A stretch of DNA of 48,494 nt from Verrucomicrobiota bacterium (GTDB lineage Bacteria > Verrucomicrobiota > Kiritimatiellia > Kiritimatiellales > Pontiellaceae): the NCBI GenBank assembly GCA_024279685.1, contig JAJRRI010000045.1, forward strand, positions 1 through 48,494, given 5' to 3'. The notes beneath the pieces were generated by a model that saw nothing but the letters and a program-made list of their open reading frames with translations, searched no databases and was not told the DNA's origin. Position numbers and translations under genes: made by a program. Shown piece by piece: positions 44,195-48,494 of this stretch. Every line of letters starts with the position of its first letter. Within the stretch, counting starts at the first letter, position 1.

Positions 44195-45433
44195 TTACAA
44201 TACAGTTCCCGATGGAATCACGGTATTTCTTGGAATGACCATAATGCCGTCACGCATCCAGTAGAGGTCGGAAATCTCGTCGGCAGGTTTACCTTCCGGC
44301 GTGATCACCACGCCGTCGCCAATCCGAGCATTCTTATCGATGATCGCCTGCTTAATGATGCAATTTTTTCCGATGCCCAGTGGGATTCCTGACTCATGTT
44401 CGACCTTTCCGTGCTCATAGTAGTCGGCGCCCATGATGATCGAATCTTCAATTTCCGTGCCTTCGCCCACCAAGGCTCGCAAACCGATTACAGCATGGTC
44501 AATGCGTTTTCCGGTAATGATACATCCTTCGGAGAGCAGACAGCGGGTCAGATCGCATTGGTTAATTTTTGAGGGCGGCAGATAACGCATGCGGGTGTAG
44601 ATCGGCGCGGCCATATCGTAGAATGAAAAACTGGGCAGAGCGTCGGTTAAGGCCAAGTTGGCCGTCCAGAAGGCTCGGATGCTTCCAATGTCTTCCCAAT
44701 AATCATCGAAAATATAGCTGTAGACTTTATATGAACTAATGGCTCCCGGAATGATGTGCTTCCCAAAATCGGTCTCATTATTTTCACGCAGTAGTTTTTT
44801 TAAAACATCGATGTTGAAGACGTAGATGCCCATGCTGGCGAGGTAGCGCTCGTCTTCGTAAAGCGGGGCGCGGAGTTCATCAAGCTGCGCGTTATCGTCG
44901 GGCTTTTCTGCGAAATGGATGATCTGTCCCATTTCGTCCACTTGCATGATGCCCAGCGAACTAGCCTCGGCGCGAACCACCGGCTTGGTGCTGATCGTTA
45001 AGTCGGCCTGATGGGCCACATGCGCTTTAATCACGTCCTGAAGATCCATCCGGTAGAGCTGGTCGCCGGAAAGAATGACCACCAAGTCGACAGCCTCTTC
45101 CGTGAAATAACGCATGGAACGGCGCACGGCATCCGCCGTACCCTGAAACCAACCCTCGGAATCGGGCGTTTGCTCCGCCGCAAGAATACGCACATGCCCG
45201 CCGCTAAATTGATCGAATCGGTAAGTTGTACCAATGTGTTGATGGAGTGACACGCTGTTGAATTGCGTAAGCAGAAAAATTTTTCGAATTCCGCTATTGA
45301 TGCAGTTGCTGATCGGAATATCGACCAGTCGATACTTTCCCGCAATCGGAACCGCCGGCTTCGACCGTTCGCTGGTCAAAGGTTGCAGGCGACTCCCTGC
45401 GCCCCCTCCCAGAATCAATCCTACGACATTCAT
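44195..45433 (-). CDS. glgC: Glucose-1-phosphate adenylyltransferase
   Basis: The enzyme makes ADP-glucose for glycogen from ATP and glucose-1-phosphate. The 412-residue protein has LILGGGAGSRLQPLTSERSKPAVPIAGKY (substrate and regulatory Lys), DIPISNCINSGI, GWFQGTADAVRRS, SGDQLYRMD (metal Asp) and SGIPLGIG in the C-terminal left-handed beta-helix domain. Length is normal. AAGGGG precedes the ATG. No glgA, glgB or glgP is in the window. It stands alone, next to the tRNA-Lys on the other strand. Confidence 0.96.
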   Translation of the reverse strand: MNVVGLILGGGAGSRLQPLTSERSKPAVPIAGKYRLVDIPISNCINSGIRKIFLLTQFNSVSLHQHIGTTYRFDQFSGGHVRILAAEQTPDSEGWFQGTADAVRRSMRYFTEEAVDLVVILSGDQLYRMDLQDVIKAHVAHQADLTISTKPVVRAEASSLGIMQVDEMGQIIHFAEKPDDNAQLDELRAPLYEDERYLASMGIYVFNIDVLKKLLRENNETDFGKHIIPGAISSYKVYSYIFDDYWEDIGSIRAFWTANLALTDALPSFSFYDMAAPIYTRMRYLPPSKINQCDLTRCLLSEGCIITGKRIDHAVIGLRALVGEGTEIEDSIIMGADYYEHGKVEHESGIPLGIGKNCIIKQAIIDKNARIGDGVVITPEGKPADEISDLYWMRDGIMVIPRNTVIPSGTVL

Positions 45434-45529
45434 ACCTACCCCTTCATTTTAAACTCTCCCCCAGACAAAAAGGAAAGCATAGCGAAATCACGGATAAGAC
45501 GGAAACAAAAGAAAACAGTAAATTAGCAC

Positions 45530-45558
45530 TTGCCTCGTTTGAATCGATTAGGTAGAAC
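45530..45558 (+). promoter_or_regulatory. Candidate promoter of the tRNA-Lys gene
   Basis: TTGCCT (45530-45535), a 17-bp spacer and TAGAAC (45553-45558) lie about 60 bp before the tRNA. Confidence 0.35.
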
Positions 45559-45616
45559 ATCCGCTCCCTTACAGGAAAGAAGTTAATTCAGCCCTGTATA
45601 AAACCACAAATTTTGT

Positions 45617-45692
45617 GGGCCGGTAGCTCAGTCGGTAGAGCATTTGACTTTTAATCAAAGGGTCCTGGGTTCGAGCCCCAGCCGGCTCACCA
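45617..45692 (+). tRNA. tRNA-Lys (anticodon TTT)
   Basis: The acceptor stem GGGCCGG pairs with CCGGCTC, the anticodon loop CTTTTAA gives TTT, the T loop is TTCGAGC, and the 3' end is an encoded ACCA. The gene is 76 nt and is followed by a strong terminator. Confidence 0.97.
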
Positions 45693-45697
45693 CCTTG

Positions 45698-45730
45698 GCC
45701 TCTGGAACTTCGGTTCCAGAGGCTTTTTTT
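45698..45730 (+). terminator. Rho-independent terminator after tRNA-Lys
   Basis: An 11-bp perfect stem GCCTCTGGAAC/GTTCCAGAGGC around a TTCG tetraloop, followed by seven T residues. Confidence 0.95.
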
Positions 45731-45750
45731 ATTGAACAACTCTCTGAGGC

Positions 45751-45787
45751 AAAAAAAAGGATCATACCCACAGGGGGCATGATCCTT
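45751..45787 (-). terminator. Rho-independent terminator of pnp
   Basis: On the minus strand AAGGATCAT pairs with ATGATCCTT, with CCC/GGG continuing the stem, and eight T residues follow (plus-strand A run 45751-45758). Confidence 0.88.
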
Positions 45788-45812
45788 GTTTGACTTCCAA
45801 TAGATGGAGGTA

Positions 45813-47912
45813 TTACTCGGAAGCGTCGTCGTTCAACGCAGCTTTACGGCTGAGGCGAACGCGGCCTTGGTTGTCAATGTCGATACACTTCACGCGCATC
45901 ATATCACCCGGCTTACAGATGGAATCAACACTCTCAATCCGCTCATTCGCCATCTCGGAAATATGCACCAGACCTTCTTTGCCCGGCATACATTCAACAA
46001 AGGCTCCGAAGTCCTTCACGGTGATCACTTTGCCTTCGTAGATGGTGCCAATTTCGATCTCTGCCGTACAGGCATTCACACCACGAACCGCAGCGTCCAT
46101 CGCATCAGCATCGACCGCGAAGATATTGACGGTACCGTCCTCTTCGATATCAATCTGTGCGCCGGTGCCATCGGTGATCGCGCGAATGTTCTTTCCGCCC
46201 GGTCCGATCAATGCACCGATCTTTTCAGGATCAATCTTGATGGTGGTAATGCGCGGTGCGGAAGCAGCAAGCTCAGCACGCGGCTCAGCCAATACGCTTT
46301 CCATGTGATCAAGGATATCGACACGACCCTTACGGGCAATTTCGAAGGCTTCGGTTACTTGCTCCCAGTTCAAACCATGTATTTTCAGGTCCACTTGGAA
46401 TCCAGTGATGCCCTTCCGGGTCCCAACTACTTTGAAATCCATATCGCCGCAGTGGTCTTCCACTCCGAGAATGTCGATCACTTGTACGTCATCCGCCTTC
46501 TCGTCGGTAAAGAGACCGACGGAGATTCCAGCCACCGGCGCCTTGAGCTGAATACCGGCATCCATCAGTGCCATAGCACCGCCACAAGCGGAGGCCATAG
46601 AGGAGGAACCGTTGGAGCCCATGACTTCGGATACCACACGAATGGTGTAGGGACAATCATCGGGCAGAACCGGAACAATCGAACGTTCAGCCAGGTTACC
46701 ATGGCCGATTTCGCGACGGCTGGTCATACCCAGACGACCCACTTCCCCAACGGAGTATGGCGGGAAGTTATAGTGCAGAATAAAGTTCTTTTCATCCTTT
46801 CCACCGGTCACGGCATCAAAGCGTTGAGACTCTTTCTTGGTGCCCAGGGTAACGGTACAAATGGTTTGTGTTTCGCCACGACCAAAGATCGCCGAACCGT
46901 GTGTGCGGGGCAGTACGCCCACTTGCACATCGAGATCGCGAAGCTCCAGCATGCCGCGTCCACCGATGCGGGTTCCGCCTTCGCTCACGTTTTTACGAAC
47001 CGTTTCCACTTCCAGATCATGGAAGGTGTGGAAGAATTGATCGTCTGTCATTTCTTCAAACAATTCCTTCAGCTGCGGCTTAAGTTCTGCTTTCAGTGCA
47101 GATACCCCGTCCTGGCGTTCGATCTTGGCGCCGATTTTCATCAGCTCCTTAAACTTCTCACCAATCAGTTCGCGAGCCTTGTCGAGGTATGTCGTATCGC
47201 GGACGGGAGCCTCGTACGTTTTTTCTGGCAGGCCAACGGCTTTGCGTAATTCAAGCTGTCCGGCGATGATTTTAACGACTTCAGCATGGGCGGTTTTCAT
47301 GGCTTCGATAAACTCGGCCTCAGGAACTTCCTTGGCGCTGCCTTCGATCATCATCACTTTATCGTGCGAACCGCAGTACGTCAGATCCAAATCGCTGGCT
47401 TCGAGTTGCTCGTGGTTCGGGTTAATGATCCACTCGCCGTCATTGCGGACAATACGTACGGCTCCGATTGGGCCGTCGAACGGCAAGTCGGTTAGCGTGA
47501 GTGCAGCCGATGCCGCATTGACACTAAGAACGTCGGTGTCCAGCGTGCCGTCGCAGCTCATAAGCATGTTGTTGATCTGTACCTCGCGATGGAATCCATC
47601 AGGGAAGAGCGTCCGGATCGGACGGTCGGTGACGCGCATGGTCAGGATTTCCTTCTCGGAAGGACGGGCCTCGCGCTTGATGTAGCCCCCTGGGAAACGC
47701 CCGGCGGCATAGAATTTTTCGCGATACTCAACCTGCAGGGGGAAGAAATCGCATCCCTCGCGCGGCTCTTTCGCGGCGGTGACGGCGGAGAAAATAACAT
47801 TCTCGCCCACGCTACATGTAACTGATCCCGCCGCCTGTTTGGCCAGCAGTCCAGTCTCGAAAACCATCGGCTTGCCGCCGACGTCGAACTCTACTTTAGT
47901 TGTACCCTTCAT
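45813..47912 (-). CDS. pnp: Polynucleotide phosphorylase
   Basis: Pnp degrades RNA from the 3' end with phosphate and can also add tails. The 699-residue protein has two RNase PH domains ([16 protein letters not shown] with RVTDRPIR; then [13 protein letters not shown] and [17 protein letters not shown]), a KH domain ([20 protein letters not shown]) and a C-terminal S1 domain ([23 protein letters not shown]). The order is the standard one. It follows rpsO, the usual neighbour, after 193 bp that contain hairpins, as in other bacteria, where the leader allows autoregulation by RNase III and Pnp. Confidence 0.97.
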   Translation of the reverse strand: MKGTTKVEFDVGGKPMVFETGLLAKQAAGSVTCSVGENVIFSAVTAAKEPREGCDFFPLQVEYREKFYAAGRFPGGYIKREARPSEKEILTMRVTDRPIRTLFPDGFHREVQINNMLMSCDGTLDTDVLSVNAASAALTLTDLPFDGPIGAVRIVRNDGEWIINPNHEQLEASDLDLTYCGSHDKVMMIEGSAKEVPEAEFIEAMKTAHAEVVKIIAGQLELRKAVGLPEKTYEAPVRDTTYLDKARELIGEKFKELMKIGAKIERQDGVSALKAELKPQLKELFEEMTDDQFFHTFHDLEVETVRKNVSEGGTRIGGRGMLELRDLDVQVGVLPRTHGSAIFGRGETQTICTVTLGTKKESQRFDAVTGGKDEKNFILHYNFPPYSVGEVGRLGMTSRREIGHGNLAERSIVPVLPDDCPYTIRVVSEVMGSNGSSSMASACGGAMALMDAGIQLKAPVAGISVGLFTDEKADDVQVIDILGVEDHCGDMDFKVVGTRKGITGFQVDLKIHGLNWEQVTEAFEIARKGRVDILDHMESVLAEPRAELAASAPRITTIKIDPEKIGALIGPGGKNIRAITDGTGAQIDIEEDGTVNIFAVDADAMDAAVRGVNACTAEIEIGTIYEGKVITVKDFGAFVECMPGKEGLVHISEMANERIESVDSICKPGDMMRVKCIDIDNQGRVRLSRKAALNDDASE

Positions 47913-48021
47913 AATTAATACTGCGCCCTTATCAATTTACGAAGAGCGCACCTTTCCTTTTGTTGGTTCATATTTTCCGCCGGGATTCCCGACCGGAACC
48001 TTTCGTCCGCGTGCCGTTGCG

Positions 48022-48071
48022 TTCGGGTTCTACCGAAACAACGCAAGCCCTGTTAGAAATAAAGGGCTTGC
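48022..48071 (-). promoter_or_regulatory. rpsO-pnp intercistronic hairpins (terminator and leader structure)
   Basis: GCAAGCCCT (48043-48051) pairs with AGGGCTTGC (48063-48071), followed on the minus strand by GTTGTTTC, an imperfect terminator. A smaller TTCGG/CCGAA stem (48022-48037) comes next in the pnp leader. Partial termination or processing between the two genes is likely by analogy with E. coli. Confidence 0.5.
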
Positions 48072-48105
48072 AAACGAATTAAGGATTTTTACATCAAAAA
48101 TACGA

Positions 48106-48369
48106 TTATCTACGCAAGCCGAGTTTTGCAATCAGCTCTTTATAGCGCGCATCGTCTTCCTTCTTCACATAGCTCAGTAACTTACGGCGCTTGTTGACCA
48201 TCATGATGAGGCCACGGCGCGAACTGTGATCTTTCTTGTGAAGTTTAAGATGTTCGTTAAGTTCCTTGATGCGTGAGGTGAGCAAGGCCACCTGAACATC
48301 GGCAGATCCGGTGTCCTGTTCGCTACGTTTGAACTCGTTTTTAATTTCCGCTTTAACTGCTTGATCCAC
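48106..48369 (-). CDS. rpsO: 30S ribosomal protein S15
   Basis: The 87-residue protein is a standard S15 ([20 protein letters not shown], then [21 protein letters not shown] and [13 protein letters not shown]), which binds 16S rRNA in the platform of the small subunit. The start is GTG at 48369 with AAGGAG seven bases before it. The pnp gene follows on the same strand. A good promoter lies about 50 bp upstream. Confidence 0.97.
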   Translation of the reverse strand: MDQAVKAEIKNEFKRSEQDTGSADVQVALLTSRIKELNEHLKLHKKDHSSRRGLIMMVNKRRKLLSYVKKEDDARYKELIAKLGLRR

Positions 48370-48416
48370 GTGTGGACTCCTTGTTTTATTTCTGCTCTTC
48401 TTTAAGTAAGCGCGGA

Positions 48417-48445
48417 ACTATATCCATCGCCTCGCCCCATGTAAA
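48417..48445 (-). promoter_or_regulatory. Sigma-70-type promoter of rpsO-pnp
   Basis: On the minus strand, TTTACA (48440-48445), a 17-bp spacer and TATAGT (48417-48422), close to consensus. Confidence 0.6.
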
Positions 48446-48494
48446 GCATACTTTTTTCGACTTTTCGAAGCCATTCACCCCGTGTTTTCGACCG

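Noticed and set aside
45804-47249. Long plus-strand open frame of about 481 codons
   Set aside because: It lies antisense to pnp, whose domains are all intact, and its protein has no recognisable motif.
1-48494. CRISPR arrays, prophage, insertion sequences, rRNA operon
   Set aside because: No regularly spaced repeats, transposase, integrase, phage structural genes or rRNA sequence were seen.

Overview
This window is a dense stretch of chromosome from a Gram-negative bacterium. Evidence for an outer membrane includes several C-terminal-Phe beta-barrel proteins, lipobox lipoproteins and a heptose-phosphatase-like domain. The gene set is free-living and heterotrophic. A long UbiD of the menaquinone type, a 587-residue Fhs, a GluRS with a KPYSKR signature, and a PTS EIIA carrying an excisionase-type HTH together suggest the PVC superphylum, perhaps Kiritimatiellota or Verrucomicrobiota. 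That placement is an inference; no rRNA is present. Most loci are housekeeping genes in short operons with overlapping starts and stops. I see no prophage, insertion sequence, CRISPR array or rRNA operon.

Layout. 1-2885 (minus): edge of a type I restriction-modification locus, with a DUF1016/YhcG-type nuclease gene cut by the window edge and an hsdM broken by one missing base. 3014-6277 (plus): pyrK-pyrD followed by a membrane protein and a lipoprotein with a degenerate retropepsin fold. 6320-8530 (minus): an outer-membrane porin, a secreted FMN-binding protein with a flavinylation motif, and a small four-helix cytochrome b, together a candidate trans-envelope electron-transfer unit. 8984-13236 (plus): an alginate-export-like porin, a candidate small RNA with its own promoter and terminator, an RhlE-like helicase, and an isocitrate dehydrogenase whose cofactor residues point to NAD rather than NADP. 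13382-18969 (plus): metH and a homocysteine methyltransferase/MTHFR fusion. 19028-19641: a VapBC-like toxin-antitoxin pair with a 15-bp-arm operator. 19712-21557: a truncated haemoglobin whose 3' end overlaps a convergent hybrid histidine kinase.

21826-31640: a small ORF, ubiD, gltX, hpt, class II aldolase, HPr, a lipoprotein, lipoate ligase, adenosine deaminase, and an unusual HAD phosphatase-Sua5 fusion. 31992-34637: a FocA-type formate channel next to formate-THF ligase. 34645-34823: two identical tRNA-Glu genes. 34937-37678 (minus): a thiamine-binding-type protein, then a Kef-like antiporter with CBS domains preceded by an HTH-EIIA protein. 37805-40863: a Cys-cluster protein and a divergent DUF3187/DUF3943 envelope pair. 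40874-43804 (minus): a tightly overlapped four-gene operon (NYN/PIN-like nuclease, HAD phosphatase, SrkA-like kinase, CpXC protein). 44195-48369: glgC, tRNA-Lys, pnp and rpsO.

How the genes fit together. Formate uptake (focA), formate activation (fhs), the MTHFR domain and MetH form a formate-to-methionine one-carbon route within the window. HPr at 27255 and the HTH-EIIA/antiporter pair at 35343-37678 suggest a regulatory PTS acting on cation transport. The most unusual items are the porin-FMN-cytochrome b set, the HAD-Sua5 fusion, the NYN-HAD-SrkA-CpXC operon, the predicted NAD-type Icd and the candidate RNA at 10356-10526.
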